Notes: generated from the sequence alone by a model not told the origin. A DNA stretch of 64,000 nucleotides from Bordetella genomosp. 5 (GCF_002261475.1 NZ_NEVN01000004.1:496001-560000), one strand, 5' to 3'; shown: positions 51,753 to 60,373, counted from the stretch's first letter. A program made the numbers and translations.

Positions 51753-52742
51753 TCAGTTGTCCAGCGAAATATTGGCCTGTTGGGCCACCTGCTTCCACTT
51801 GGTGGTGTCTTTGCTGATCACGGCGCGGAACTCTTCCGGCGTGTTTGCGACGACCGTACCGCCCAGCGAGGCCAGCTTCTTTTGCAGCTCGGGATCCTTC
51901 AGGGCACGCACCGACGCGTCGTGCAGGGTCTTCTGGATGTCCGCCGGCAGGCCCTTGGGCGCCAGGAAGCCGTTCCAGGCCACCGCTTCGTAGTTAGCCA
52001 GACCCGCTTCCTTGAAAGTGGGAACGTTCGGCAATTCGGACGAACGCTGTTCGGCGGCAATGGCGATCGGGCGCAGCTGGCCGCTCGTCACGTAGGGCAG
52101 CGAGGCCGGCACGGGCTCCCAGATCATGCTGACCTGGCCGCTGATCACGTCGGTGAACGCCGGACCCGCGCCGCGGTAGGCGATGTGCAGCAGCTTGGCG
52201 CCGGTGGTCGACTTCAGCAGTTCCATGGCCAGGTTGCCCAGGCCGCCCGCGCCCGACGAAGCGTACGAGTACTTGTCCGGGTTGGCCTTGGTGAGCTCGA
52301 TCAGGCCCTGGAGGTCTTGCGCGGGGAACTCCTTGGTCACGCTCAGCAGACCCGGCACGGTCACGAGCTGCGTGATCGGCGTGAAGTCGGCCACGGCGTC
52401 ATAGCTCAGATTCTTGTACACGGCGGGGTTGGTGCCGTGCGTGCTGGAGGAGGCGAGGAGCACCGTGTAGCCGTCAGGGGCCGAGTCGGCCACGAAGCGC
52501 GTACCGATCGAACCGCCCGCGCCGGCCTTGTTCTCGACGACGACGCTGGTCTTGAGCTCCTTGGCCAACTGCGCGGCGAACACACGGCCGATGATGTCGG
52601 CGGTGCCGCCGGGGGGAAACGGCACGACCATGCGGATCGGCTTGTCGGCCGGATAGCTGGTCTGGCCGTGCGCCGCCGGGGCGAGCGCCGCCAGGGCCAC
52701 TGCCGTGACCGTGGCGAGCTGGAGCTTGTTCAACAACATCAT
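51753..52742 (-). CDS. Bug-family extracytoplasmic solute receptor
   Basis: 329 aa with signal peptide (MLLNKLQLATVTAVALAALAPAAHG). Family motifs are IRMVVPFPPGGTADIIGRVFA, VVENKAGAGGSIGTRFVADSAPDGYT, YSYASSGAGGLGNLAMELL and LANYEAVAWNGFLAPKGLP. It follows the esterase gene by 26 bp and is probably co-transcribed, so the ligand may be the esterase product or an ester-derived acid. Confidence 0.92.
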   Translation of the reverse strand: MMLLNKLQLATVTAVALAALAPAAHGQTSYPADKPIRMVVPFPPGGTADIIGRVFAAQLAKELKTSVVVENKAGAGGSIGTRFVADSAPDGYTVLLASSSTHGTNPAVYKNLSYDAVADFTPITQLVTVPGLLSVTKEFPAQDLQGLIELTKANPDKYSYASSGAGGLGNLAMELLKSTTGAKLLHIAYRGAGPAFTDVISGQVSMIWEPVPASLPYVTSGQLRPIAIAAEQRSSELPNVPTFKEAGLANYEAVAWNGFLAPKGLPADIQKTLHDASVRALKDPELQKKLASLGGTVVANTPEEFRAVISKDTTKWKQVAQQANISLDN

Positions 52743-52768
52743 TCCTCTCCTGTCTTGCGTTCTTTAAG

Positions 52769-53743
52769 TTATGTGCCAGCGTGATGCAGCAGCCAGGCAT
52801 TCACCTTGGCCACCACCTCGTCGCTGTTGAGGTCGAGCATGCAGAAATGGGAGTTACCCGTAATGCCCATGGCCGGGAGATCGTAGACCTCCGCCGTACA
52901 GCCATGACGTTGCAGCGCCGACCAGTAGCGGTCGGTGCGGTCGCGATAATCGGCCCAGACGCCAGGGGCACCGGTTCCGTTATCACCGAAATGGTCGCCC
53001 CAGATCAACAGATGCGGCGCGCAGGTGGCCGAGGGCTGGTCGGGCACCCCGGTCGGCTCGACGGCCACCACGGCACGCACGAGTCGCGGGCACAGCCGCG
53101 CCAGTCGCGTGGCGTAACCACCGCCCTGGCTGTGCGCCAGCAGAATGCACGGGCCGGTCTGCTCGAGCAGCTCGCGATAGGCCCGCAGCGTCATGGCGTC
53201 GTGGTCGAGCCAGCGCGCGACGAACTGCTTGGCGAACTGATCGAACGCCTGCACGGGAAACTGCTGACCGGGATAGGCCTGGCGCAGCGCCGGATGCGGC
53301 GCATAGCCCTGGGCGGCGCCGATGCGAAACAGGCTCCAGGCTTCTTCTTTGGTACGGAACTGCGGCTCGGTGGGATACACCTGCGGATACATCGCCCACG
53401 AGGCGCGGCCGCGTTCGGGCGCATCGCACACGCTCACGTCGAAGCCGGCCTGCAGCAGCCGCCAGAGCCAGCCATCGCGGCCGTCCGGCGTGGATTCCCA
53501 CTGCGCGCCGGTCATGCCGCCGCCGTGCCAGAGCAGCACGGGGTAGGGGCAGACGGGCGATTCGAGGCGATATTCCTGCACATAGAGCTGGCCCACGGCA
53601 TAAGTGCCGTTCATGTCCACGGCGCGCGGCTCCGCGTTCTCGACCACCTGGCGGCGCTGCACGGGAACGCCCCGGACAACGGCATCCTGGCCGCCGATAT
53701 GGCGGCTGCGGATCGATTTGAGACGGACGGAAGCGAGCGACAT
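52769..53743 (-). CDS. Alpha/beta-fold esterase
   Basis: 324 aa cytosolic hydrolase. The serine elbow is LLAHSQGGGYATRLA, an HGGG oxyanion motif is present (PVLLWHGGGMTGAQWES), and a late GNSHFCMLD gives the histidine. It resembles esterases paired with Bug receptors in Bordetella relatives. Start at 53743, after dropping a long upstream extension. It is first in an esterase-Bug operon facing a LysR gene. Confidence 0.87.
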   Translation of the reverse strand: MSLASVRLKSIRSRHIGGQDAVVRGVPVQRRQVVENAEPRAVDMNGTYAVGQLYVQEYRLESPVCPYPVLLWHGGGMTGAQWESTPDGRDGWLWRLLQAGFDVSVCDAPERGRASWAMYPQVYPTEPQFRTKEEAWSLFRIGAAQGYAPHPALRQAYPGQQFPVQAFDQFAKQFVARWLDHDAMTLRAYRELLEQTGPCILLAHSQGGGYATRLARLCPRLVRAVVAVEPTGVPDQPSATCAPHLLIWGDHFGDNGTGAPGVWADYRDRTDRYWSALQRHGCTAEVYDLPAMGITGNSHFCMLDLNSDEVVAKVNAWLLHHAGT

Positions 53744-53819
53744 GGGCAGGGCAACGTTCTCAGGATGTATCAAATGGTAGTTGTGAGACGCACCAGGTTT
53801 GTGCAAAATGCGCAGACCC

Positions 53820-53836
53820 TGTGCCGATATGGCACA
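53820..53836. promoter_or_regulatory. Candidate LysR operator TGTGCC-N5-GGCACA
   Basis: A perfect 6-bp inverted repeat with a 5-bp spacer (containing the T-N11-A pattern) lies midway between the divergent esterase and LysR genes. A related TTGTGCAAAATGCGCA sequence lies about 20 bp to the left, suggesting a regulatory plus an activation half-site. Confidence 0.6.
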
Positions 53837-53894
53837 AGCCGGACGCACGCAGGGCAGCGCGTCCGGCCCACCGTTGCTCTCTTGCGGGCCGACC

Positions 53895-54806
53895 ATGCAC
53901 CTCAAATTGCTGGAAGACTTCATCGCGCTGTCCAAGTCGTCGAGCCTGTTCCGCGCGGCCGAAAGCCGGAATGTCACGCACCCGGCGTTCGGCAGGCGCA
54001 TCCGGGCGCTCGAAGAGTGGGCGGGGGTGCCGCTGGTCGAACGTGGCACGCAGCACACCCAGCTCAACGCGTCGGGCAAGGTCGTGCTGGCGGCGGCGCT
54101 CGAGGTGATGGACATCCTGAACGACACGCGCGCGTCGCTGCAGAAGCCCGAGCAGGCCCGCGCCCGCCGGGTGCTGATCGCCTCGGGCCGTACGCTGTCG
54201 CACCTGGTGCTGCCGGGGCTGATGCTGCGTCTGCAACAGAGCCTGCCGCCGTTCCAGACCAAGGTCATCACCACCACGCTGAATTACGGCATCGACATGC
54301 TGGTCGACGGCGAGGTGGATTTTCTGTTGTGCCACGCGCACGACCCGATCTACGAAAAAATCGATAACCCGTCGTTCAAGTACCGCCGCGTCGGCGCCGA
54401 CAAGCTCGTCGCGGTGAGCGCGCCGCTGGCGCCGGGACATCCGCGTTTTCAGGTGCCGCGCATCCGCACGGATCCTGCCGTGCCGTTCCTGGATTATTCC
54501 GACAGCATGTCGCTGGGCAAGATCATGCGCAGCCGCCTCAAGGGCATCTGCACGCCGGCGCTGCTCAACACCGTCTACGAGTCGGATCTGGCCGACGCGA
54601 TCCTGGCCGTGGCGCGTCAGGGGCTGGGCCTGGCATGGCTGCCGTACACGCTGGTCGAGCAGGACCTGAAGGCGGGCACTCTGGTGCGGGCCGACCATGA
54701 GGTCAACGATATCGACATGGAAATCCGCCTCTACGTGGCGGCCGATAACCCGCGCGCGCTGGCGCGTCAGATCTGGTCCGAGACGGAGCGCAGCCTGGCG
54801 GTGTGA
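53895..54806 (+). CDS. LysR-family regulator of the esterase-Bug operon
   Basis: 303 aa. The HTH is KLLEDFIALSKSSSLFRAAESRNVTHPAFGRRIRALEEWAG. The MHLKLLEDFIALSKSSSL opening and AFGRRIRALE recognition helix are typical of LysR proteins divergent from Bug genes. The effector domain ends GLGLAWLPYTLVEQDLKAG. Start MHLKLLED at 53895; 32 upstream codons overlap the operator and are rejected. Confidence 0.88.
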   Translation: MHLKLLEDFIALSKSSSLFRAAESRNVTHPAFGRRIRALEEWAGVPLVERGTQHTQLNASGKVVLAAALEVMDILNDTRASLQKPEQARARRVLIASGRTLSHLVLPGLMLRLQQSLPPFQTKVITTTLNYGIDMLVDGEVDFLLCHAHDPIYEKIDNPSFKYRRVGADKLVAVSAPLAPGHPRFQVPRIRTDPAVPFLDYSDSMSLGKIMRSRLKGICTPALLNTVYESDLADAILAVARQGLGLAWLPYTLVEQDLKAGTLVRADHEVNDIDMEIRLYVAADNPRALARQIWSETERSLAV

Positions 54807-54816
54807 GGCCGCCGAG

Positions 54817-56256
54817 TCAGGCGTGCGGGGCGGGCTGGTCGGCCGGACGGTTACGCGGCGTGCGCATCACCAGGCCCGCCGCGAGGGCCGCCAGCAGGGC
54901 GGCGGCCGCGCCCACCGCGAACGCGAGCCGGTAGCCGCCGGTGAGCGCGGTGGCCGGCAGGGCGCCCGCCGCCGCCAGCGCGGCGCTGCGCGCGCCGGCC
55001 AGGGCCGCCAGCAGCGCCAGTCCGAGCGCACCGCCCATCATGAACGCCGTGTTCACCACGCCCGACGCCAGGCCCGCGTCGGCGGGCTCTACATCGCTCA
55101 TGGCCGCCAGCAGGATCGGATTGAGCGCGATGCCCGCGCCGACGCCGAGCAGCGTCATGCCGGGCATCACATCGATCCAGAATCCCCCCGCTTCGGGCAC
55201 GCGGGCGAACCAGGCAAGCCCGAGCGCGGCGAGCAGCAGCCCGGCGGCCAGCGGCGCGCGGATGCCGAACCGCATCACGAGCCGCGCCGATCCGCCGAGC
55301 GAAAAGAGCGCCATGACGATGTTGGCGGGCAGGAATGCGAGGCCCACCTGCATCGGGCTGTAGCCCAGCACGACCTGCATGTACAGCGCCGAGATGAAAA
55401 ACCACGCGAACAGCGCCGCCGCCCACAGCACGCCCACCACGTTGGCGGTCGCCACGTTGCGCAGGCGGAACAGGCCGAGCGGCATCAGCGGCTCGCGTAC
55501 GCGGGCCTCGATCGCGATGAAGGCGGCCAGCAGCACCGCCGCCGCGCCCAGCATCGAGAGCGTGGCGAGGCTGGTCCAGCCCGCCTCGTTGCCATTGACC
55601 ACCGCATACACCGCCAGCATCAGCGCCGCGGTGATCGCGCAGGCGCCCGCCAGATCGAGCCGGGGGCGCGGGCCCTGCGCGGTGTGCGCGGGCAGCAGCG
55701 CCACGCACAGCGCATACACCAGCACGCCGATCGGCAGGTTCACCAGAAAGATCCAATGCCAGCTCAGGGCGCCGGTGAGCAGGCCGCCCAGCAGCACGCC
55801 GATGCTGCCGCCTCCCGCGCAGACGAAGCCGTACACGCCCATGGCGCGGGCCCGGTCGGCGGGGGTGGTGAAGAGCGTCATGATGAGCGAGAGCGACACG
55901 GCCGACACCACCGCGCCGCCCACGCCCTGCAGTGCCCGCGCCGCGACGAGCAGGGTGCGCGTGTGCGCCATGCCGCAGGCGAGCGATGCCAGCGTGAACA
56001 GCACGAGCCCGGCGAGGAACATGCGCCGGTGCCCGAACAGATCGCCCAGCCGTCCTCCCAGCAGCAGACAGCCGCCGAAGGTCAGCATGTAGGCATTGAT
56101 GACCCAGACCAGGTTGGCCTCGTCGAACTTCAGGTCGGCCTTGATGGAGGGCAGGGCGACGTTCACGATGGTCGTGTCGAGCACGATCATCAAGACGCCC
56201 AGGCACAGCACCATCAACGCCAGCCAGCGGCGGCGCTCCGTCATGGCGGGGTTCAT
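54817..56256 (-). CDS. MFS transporter, DHA2 family (EmrB/QacA)
   Basis: 479 aa, 14 helices. Key motifs are VLMIVLDTTIVNVALPSI, GGRLGDLFGHRRMFLAGLVLFT, motif C-like GGSIGVLLGGLLTGALSWHWIFLVNLPIG, and PADAGLASGVVNTAFMMGGALGLALLA. A proton-coupled multidrug-type exporter. It ends 10 bp from the convergent LysR stop. No dedicated regulator is adjacent; a VOC-fold gene just upstream on the same strand may be co-transcribed. Confidence 0.92.
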   Translation of the reverse strand: MNPAMTERRRWLALMVLCLGVLMIVLDTTIVNVALPSIKADLKFDEANLVWVINAYMLTFGGCLLLGGRLGDLFGHRRMFLAGLVLFTLASLACGMAHTRTLLVAARALQGVGGAVVSAVSLSLIMTLFTTPADRARAMGVYGFVCAGGGSIGVLLGGLLTGALSWHWIFLVNLPIGVLVYALCVALLPAHTAQGPRPRLDLAGACAITAALMLAVYAVVNGNEAGWTSLATLSMLGAAAVLLAAFIAIEARVREPLMPLGLFRLRNVATANVVGVLWAAALFAWFFISALYMQVVLGYSPMQVGLAFLPANIVMALFSLGGSARLVMRFGIRAPLAAGLLLAALGLAWFARVPEAGGFWIDVMPGMTLLGVGAGIALNPILLAAMSDVEPADAGLASGVVNTAFMMGGALGLALLAALAGARSAALAAAGALPATALTGGYRLAFAVGAAAALLAALAAGLVMRTPRNRPADQPAPHA

Positions 56257-56260
56257 GGGG

Positions 56261-56692
56261 TCAGGACATCGCTCCGCCGTTGATCAGCCAGGAGGTGCCG
56301 TACTGATCGACCGCCATGCCGAAGGTCTCGGCCCAGAAGGTGCGTTGCATGGGCATCACGACCTTGCCGTGTTCGGACAGGGCCTGGAACACGCGCTGCG
56401 CATCCGATACCGTTGGGTAGGTGAGGGCCAGGGATACGCCTTTCTGGCCCTCGTAAGGGCCGCCACAGGCTTCGCCGGCGGTATCCGATGCCATGAGCGT
56501 CTGGCCGTCGAGGTCCAGGCAGGCATGCAGTACGCGGCCGTGAAACGCCACCGGCACCGTGGCCTGCAGCTCGGGAGGCCCTTCGCCGTAGGTCATGAGC
56601 GCCACGAGCTTGCCGCCGAGCACGCGCTCGTAAAAGCGCATCGCCTCGGCACAGTCGCCATCGAAGGACAGATAGGGAGAAATCTGGGGCAT
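56261..56692 (-). CDS. VOC-fold protein, PhnB-like
   Basis: 143 aa from MPQISPYLSF. PhnB/3-demethylubiquinone methyltransferase-like fold: SFDGDCAEAMRFYERVLGGKLVAL, ALTYPTVSDAQRVFQALSEHGKVVMPMQRTFWAETFGMAVDQYGTSWLING. It lies 4 bp before the MFS start. The substrate is unknown; self-resistance or isomerase roles are both possible. Confidence 0.87.
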   Translation of the reverse strand: MPQISPYLSFDGDCAEAMRFYERVLGGKLVALMTYGEGPPELQATVPVAFHGRVLHACLDLDGQTLMASDTAGEACGGPYEGQKGVSLALTYPTVSDAQRVFQALSEHGKVVMPMQRTFWAETFGMAVDQYGTSWLINGGAMS

Positions 56693-56739
56693 CGTCGTCT
56701 CCTTGCCCGCCGGGCCGGGCATCGTGTCATCATAGGCTT

Positions 56740-57345
56740 ATGCGCGACATTGCACTCTTCCCATTGAGCAACGCCTTGTTTCCCGCCGGGGTCCTGCACC
56801 TGCGGGTGTTCGAGGTGCGCTATCTCGACATGGTGCGGCGCTGCCAGGAAGACGGCGAGCCCTTCGGCGTCGTCGCGCTGCTGGCAGGCCAGGAGGTCCG
56901 CACGCCCGAGGGCATCGAGGTGCTGGCCCCGGTCGGCACCTACGCCCGCATCGATCGCTGCGAGGCGGTCACGCCCACGCTGCTCGCGCTCAGTTGCACC
57001 GGTCTGGGCCGCTTCCGGCTTGGCGACACCCAGCGCGGTCAGTATGGGCTGTGGCACGGCGAGGCCAGCGACATCGACGACGATCCGATCGAGCCCGTGC
57101 CGACCGCGTTCGAGGGCGTGGCCGACATGCTGGGCGCCCTGATTGCCGATGCCCAGCAACGTGGCGCCGACGATCTGCCCGTCGGTGCGCCCTACCGGCT
57201 CGACGAGGCGGGATGGGTGGCGGACCGCTGGTGCGAGCTGCTGCCGCTGCCTATCGCCATGAAGGCGCGGCTGTTGTCACTGACCGATCCGATCGCCCGG
57301 CTGCGCGAGGTGCGCGATGCCCTGGCCGAGGGCGGGCTGCTCTGA
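56740..57345 (+). CDS. Lon-protease substrate-binding-domain protein
   Basis: 201 aa consisting only of the LON N-terminal domain (IALFPLSNALFPAGVLHLRVFEVRYLDMVRRC, FGVVALLAGQEV, GLGRFRLGDT). No ATPase or protease part. Likely a PUA-like peptide-binding adaptor. It ends 26 bp before the ParB-like gene. Confidence 0.9.
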   Translation: MRDIALFPLSNALFPAGVLHLRVFEVRYLDMVRRCQEDGEPFGVVALLAGQEVRTPEGIEVLAPVGTYARIDRCEAVTPTLLALSCTGLGRFRLGDTQRGQYGLWHGEASDIDDDPIEPVPTAFEGVADMLGALIADAQQRGADDLPVGAPYRLDEAGWVADRWCELLPLPIAMKARLLSLTDPIARLREVRDALAEGGLL

Positions 57346-57371
57346 GCGCCGGGCGGGTTATGCTGCCGCCC

Positions 57372-58238
57372 ATGAATATCGTCATCAATGAAGAGCTGCG
57401 GCTCTATATCGATCCGCTCACGCCCGACGAGCATGCCGCGCTCGAGCGCAGTCTGCTGGCCGAAGGCTGCCGCGACGCGCTGGTGCTGTGGGGCGAGCTG
57501 CTCGTCGACGGCCACAACCGCTACGCCATCTGCCAGAAACACGGCATTCCGTTTCGCACCATCCAGCACGAGAAGTTCAAGTCGCTCGACGATGTGCGCC
57601 TGTGGATGATCGAAAATCATCTGGGACGGCGCAGTGTGTCGGACTACCAGCGCGGCGTGCTCGCGCTGCGCAAGAAAGAAATTCTGCAGTCCCGCGCGCC
57701 GGCGGCCGCGCCGGGCGAAGAGGCGGGCGACGCCGCCAGCCCGGCCGAGGCCCAGGCGCCGGCGATGCCGAGCCGGCAGGCGCTGGCCCGCGAGGCGCGG
57801 GTGAGCAGCAACACCCTGACCCAGATCGACCGCATTCGCCAGCAGGCCGCGCCTGAGCTGGTCGAAGCGGTGCGTGCCGGCGAGGTGTCGATCAACGCGG
57901 CCGCGGCCGTGGCGACGCTGCCGGTCGAGCGCCAGAAGCAGGCGGTGCAGGGCGGGCGTAAAGAGCTGCGCATGACCGCGCGCGAGGTGCGCCAGACCGT
58001 CCAGGCCGAGCGGCTGCGCGCCCGTCGGGATGCCCGCGGCGAGGCCGAGCCCGAGGCCGGCGCGGACGGCGATCCGCCGTTTGATCCGGATGGCTCGACA
58101 CCGGTGATCACGGACTATCCGGCCGAAGTGGCGCGCTTGAACAAGGTGATCCAGCGCCTGACCGAGGAGCGCGACGGCCTCAAGCAGCGCGTGATGCACC
58201 TGACGGTGGCGCTGGCCGAGGCGCGCAACAAGACGTGA
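57372..58238 (+). CDS. ParB/plasmid-partition-related DNA-binding protein
   Basis: About 288 aa (an ATG at 57360 would add four residues). N-terminal ParB-like fold (LYIDPLTPDEHAALERSLLAEGCRDALVLWGELLVDGHNRYAICQKHG), then ENHLGRRSVSDYQRGVLALRKKEI. An HTH (ALAREARVSSNTLTQIDRIRQQ) is followed by a VRAGEVSINAAAAVATLP repeat and a C-terminal coiled coil (AEVARLNKVIQRLTEERDGLKQR). Chromosomal ParB-like proteins of this kind occur in Bordetella relatives. No parA is adjacent, so the role (phage/plasmid remnant, nucleoid factor or CTP switch) is open. Confidence 0.78.
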   Translation: MNIVINEELRLYIDPLTPDEHAALERSLLAEGCRDALVLWGELLVDGHNRYAICQKHGIPFRTIQHEKFKSLDDVRLWMIENHLGRRSVSDYQRGVLALRKKEILQSRAPAAAPGEEAGDAASPAEAQAPAMPSRQALAREARVSSNTLTQIDRIRQQAAPELVEAVRAGEVSINAAAAVATLPVERQKQAVQGGRKELRMTAREVRQTVQAERLRARRDARGEAEPEAGADGDPPFDPDGSTPVITDYPAEVARLNKVIQRLTEERDGLKQRVMHLTVALAEARNKT

Positions 58239-58240
58239 GC

Positions 58241-58301
58241 GCGCCTTCGGCTTGCTGCCCCCCGAGGGAGCGCTTTTTTCTTGGGAAGGCCCAGCGAAAA
58301 A
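58241..58301. repeat. Burkholderiales intergenic repeat, copy 1
   Basis: About 61 bp beginning GCGCCTTCGGCTTGCTGCC, containing a CCCCCCGAGGG hairpin and a T-run, ending GCGAAAAA. It is nearly identical to the copy at 58315-58374. It starts 2 bp after the ParB-like stop and probably terminates that gene. Confidence 0.85.
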
Positions 58302-58314
58302 GGGCCCCCACGCT

Positions 58315-58374
58315 GCGCCTTCGGCTTGCTGCCCCCCGAGGGGGCTTTTTTTCTTGGGGCGGCCCGGCGAAAAA
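58315..58374. repeat. Burkholderiales intergenic repeat, copy 2
   Basis: A direct repeat of the element at 58241, with GCGCCTTCGGCTTGCTGCC and a CCCCCGAGGGGGC hairpin followed by seven Ts. The two copies are separated by 13 bp. This family is widespread between genes in related genomes, to my memory. Confidence 0.85.
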
Positions 58375-58376
58375 AT

Positions 58377-58398
58377 AAACCCGGCCTCGGCCGGGTTT
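58377..58398. terminator. Bidirectional terminator AAACCCGGCC/GGCCGGGTTT
   Basis: A 10-bp stem, 20 bp downstream of the minus-strand I78 gene stop, flanked by A-run and T-run; it serves both strands. Confidence 0.85.
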
Positions 58399-58417
58399 GT
58401 CTTCTTGCGAGGCGGAA

Positions 58418-58786
58418 TCAGCCGCATCGGATCGCGCTGATCTTGCCTTGGCCATCGACGATGATGTTGACGCGCGTGGCGTTGTACTCGAGCGTCATGA
58501 CCTGGCCCGGCTTCAGTACTCGCACGGTGTCCGACGAGGCGCTGCTGCGGACCTTTTGAGCGGCCGAGTCGTTGAAGGTCTGGCCGAGCATGTTTTGCGC
58601 GGGCTGGGCATCGCAGGTGCGGCCGCTGCCGGGCATCGCGCCAGCGCTGGGCTGGGTTGCCGAAGGGGCCACGTCCGCGGAGGGCGAGGCGCCCGTGCCG
58701 CCGCTCGAGCTCGAGCCCGATCCGCCGGGCGAGGCGCACGCGGTCAGGCCGGCGAGCAGGGCGAGGGGGATGAATTTCCAGATCAT
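58418..58786 (-). CDS. Lipoprotein with peptidase-inhibitor I78 domain
   Basis: 122 aa. The lipoprotein signal is MIWKFIPLALLAGLTAC (Cys17 in LTAC lipobox). A Ser/Gly-rich linker follows, then the I78 fold: NMLGQTFNDSAAQKVRSSAS, VRVLKPGQVMTLEYNATRVNIIVDG and a closing ISAIRCG. Probably an outer- or inner-membrane-anchored serine-protease inhibitor. Confidence 0.85.
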   Translation of the reverse strand: MIWKFIPLALLAGLTACASPGGSGSSSSGGTGASPSADVAPSATQPSAGAMPGSGRTCDAQPAQNMLGQTFNDSAAQKVRSSASSDTVRVLKPGQVMTLEYNATRVNIIVDGQGKISAIRCG

Positions 58787-58890
58787 GCGGACTCCTTCGA
58801 TCGAACGGGGTAAAGACGACCTATAGTAGCGCGCCGCGGGCGGTTGCGGCGCGCCCGCGCGCCGGTCATTGTGACCGGGCGCGCGCGGGG

Positions 58891-59703
58891 TCATTCGGCG
58901 TTGCCGTTGCTCTTGGCGCGCTTGTTCGGGCTCTTGGTGGTCTTGGTGGCGCGTTTGCGCGCGGGCTTGGCGGGCGCCTCGATCACCTCCACCGGCTTGA
59001 CGCTCACCCAGTAGGAGTTGCCGGCCTGCTGCAACACCAGTTCGGGGAAGTTGCGCAGCATGTCGACGAGGCCGGAGTAGCCGAAGGTCTTGGGCGAAAA
59101 CGCCGGATCGGTGCGCTTGAGGTACTGACCCAGTTCGCCCACCCCCACGCGGCCCTCGGAGGTGTCGCCGGCGAGCAGCGCCACTGCGGCGACCATGGCC
59201 TTGGCGGGACGCGGTGCGCGGCGTGCGCTGGCGCGTCCGGCGCTGGCGTATTCCACCGGCTCCGGCGGGGTCCACTCGAAGAATTGATCGCTGGCATTGC
59301 GCAGCGCGTCGGGTGTCTTGGCCTCGCCCACGATGCAGACGGTGGCGCCACGCTCGCGCAGCTTGCGGCACAGATAGGCGAAATCGGAGTCGCTGGTGAC
59401 CAGGCAGAACGTGTCGGCGCGGTTGTCGAACATCGCTTCGAAGGCGTCGAGCGCGAGCGCGATGTCGGCGGTGTTCTTGCCCGCGGCGTACTGATACTGC
59501 AGGCAGGGCGTGAAGGCCAGGCGGACCAGCGCCTCCTGCCATTTATTGGCCAGCGTGCTGTGATTGCCGTAACCGCGGCGCAGCACGACGCGGCCGAACT
59601 GCGCGACCACGCGCAAGGCGTACTCGAGGATCTCGGGGGTGGTGTTGTCGCAGTCGACCAAAACGGCGACGCGGCTTTCGTGGGGTTCCGGATTCAAAGG
59701 CAT
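58891..59703 (-). CDS. NYN-domain RNase-like protein with OST-HTH/LOTUS-like tail (LabA family)
   Basis: 270 aa. The N-terminal PIN-like NYN domain has its metal-binding aspartates (Asp17 and Asp19 in VLVDCDN, and VTSDSDFAYLCRKLRERG). The C-terminal part at ~185-235 (GELGQYLKRTDPAFSPKTFGYSGLVDMLRNFPELV) fits an OST-HTH RNA-binding domain. A Lys/Arg tail follows. This combination suggests RNA binding and cleavage; its target is unknown. Confidence 0.87.
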   Translation of the reverse strand: MPLNPEPHESRVAVLVDCDNTTPEILEYALRVVAQFGRVVLRRGYGNHSTLANKWQEALVRLAFTPCLQYQYAAGKNTADIALALDAFEAMFDNRADTFCLVTSDSDFAYLCRKLRERGATVCIVGEAKTPDALRNASDQFFEWTPPEPVEYASAGRASARRAPRPAKAMVAAVALLAGDTSEGRVGVGELGQYLKRTDPAFSPKTFGYSGLVDMLRNFPELVLQQAGNSYWVSVKPVEVIEAPAKPARKRATKTTKSPNKRAKSNGNAE

Positions 59704-59748
59704 GGGTTATTCCAGGGGCAGGGCGCGAAGGAGACGGCGGGCGCGGAT

Positions 59749-60102
59749 TCAATCCACATGCTGGAGCAGGTTGACGAGCTTGCCCAGCGGGTCGCGCACG
59801 TAGAAGCGCCGCACCCCCCAGGGCTCGAGGACGGGCCCGTATTCGACCGCGTAGCCGCCGGCGCGCACGCGTTCCAGGGCCTCGTCGAGGTCGTCCACCT
59901 CGATGGAGAGGTCCGGCACGGGCGTGTCGCTGCCGCCGTGGGCGGCGATGCTGAGCTGCGGGGTCGTGTCGTGGTCGGAGCCATAGGTGGCGATCCAGCC
60001 CTGGTCCATCAGCAGTTCCAGGCCGAGCACGTCGCGATAAAAGCGTTCGGCCTGGGCCGGGTCGCGGGCCGCGAGATTGGCAACGATACGTTTGATGCGC
60101 AT
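59749..60102 (-). CDS. Small VOC-fold (glyoxalase) protein
   Basis: 117 aa: IKRIVANLAARDPAQAERFYRDVLGLELLMDQGW, DTPVPDLSIEVDDLDEALERVRAGG, RRFYVRDPLGKLVNLLQH. A single-module VOC protein dimer. It lies downstream of aroG on the same strand, and 45 bp before the NYN gene. The function is unknown. Confidence 0.85.
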   Translation of the reverse strand: MRIKRIVANLAARDPAQAERFYRDVLGLELLMDQGWIATYGSDHDTTPQLSIAAHGGSDTPVPDLSIEVDDLDEALERVRAGGYAVEYGPVLEPWGVRRFYVRDPLGKLVNLLQHVD

Positions 60103-60312
60103 CGGGAAGTCTCCTGGGTGGGGCCGGCCGGGCGTGCGCCGCGGCCAGCGGAGTGGCGGGTCGGGACGGCCGGCATGGGCAACGGCCTCCGACTCCGATG
60201 ATAGGGGTTGATCATGATTCTGCCAGGGGGGCCGGGCCGCTGTCTTGATCCTGGGCCAAGGATAAGCCACCTCCCTGGCGCCCGGGGTCGGCCAGCGGCC
60301 GCAGCGCCCGCC

Positions 60313-60348
60313 AAAGAATAAGGCCCGGACGCGCGTGGCGCCCGGGCC
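60313..60348 (-). terminator. Rho-independent terminator of aroG
   Basis: On the minus strand a GGCCCGG..CCGGGCC stem is followed by TTATTCTTT, 25 bp after the aroG stop. Confidence 0.8.
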
Positions 60349-60373
60349 CCCGGCACGGCGGTGACCGCGGCGT

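Noticed and set aside
54697-56283. 528-aa plus-strand ORF opposite the DHA2 pump
   Set aside because: Low-complexity Arg/His/Gly composition and antisense to a good MFS gene.
57372-58238. Plasmid or prophage partition locus
   Set aside because: No ParA, Rep, integrase or phage genes are present and the surroundings are ordinary chromosomal genes.
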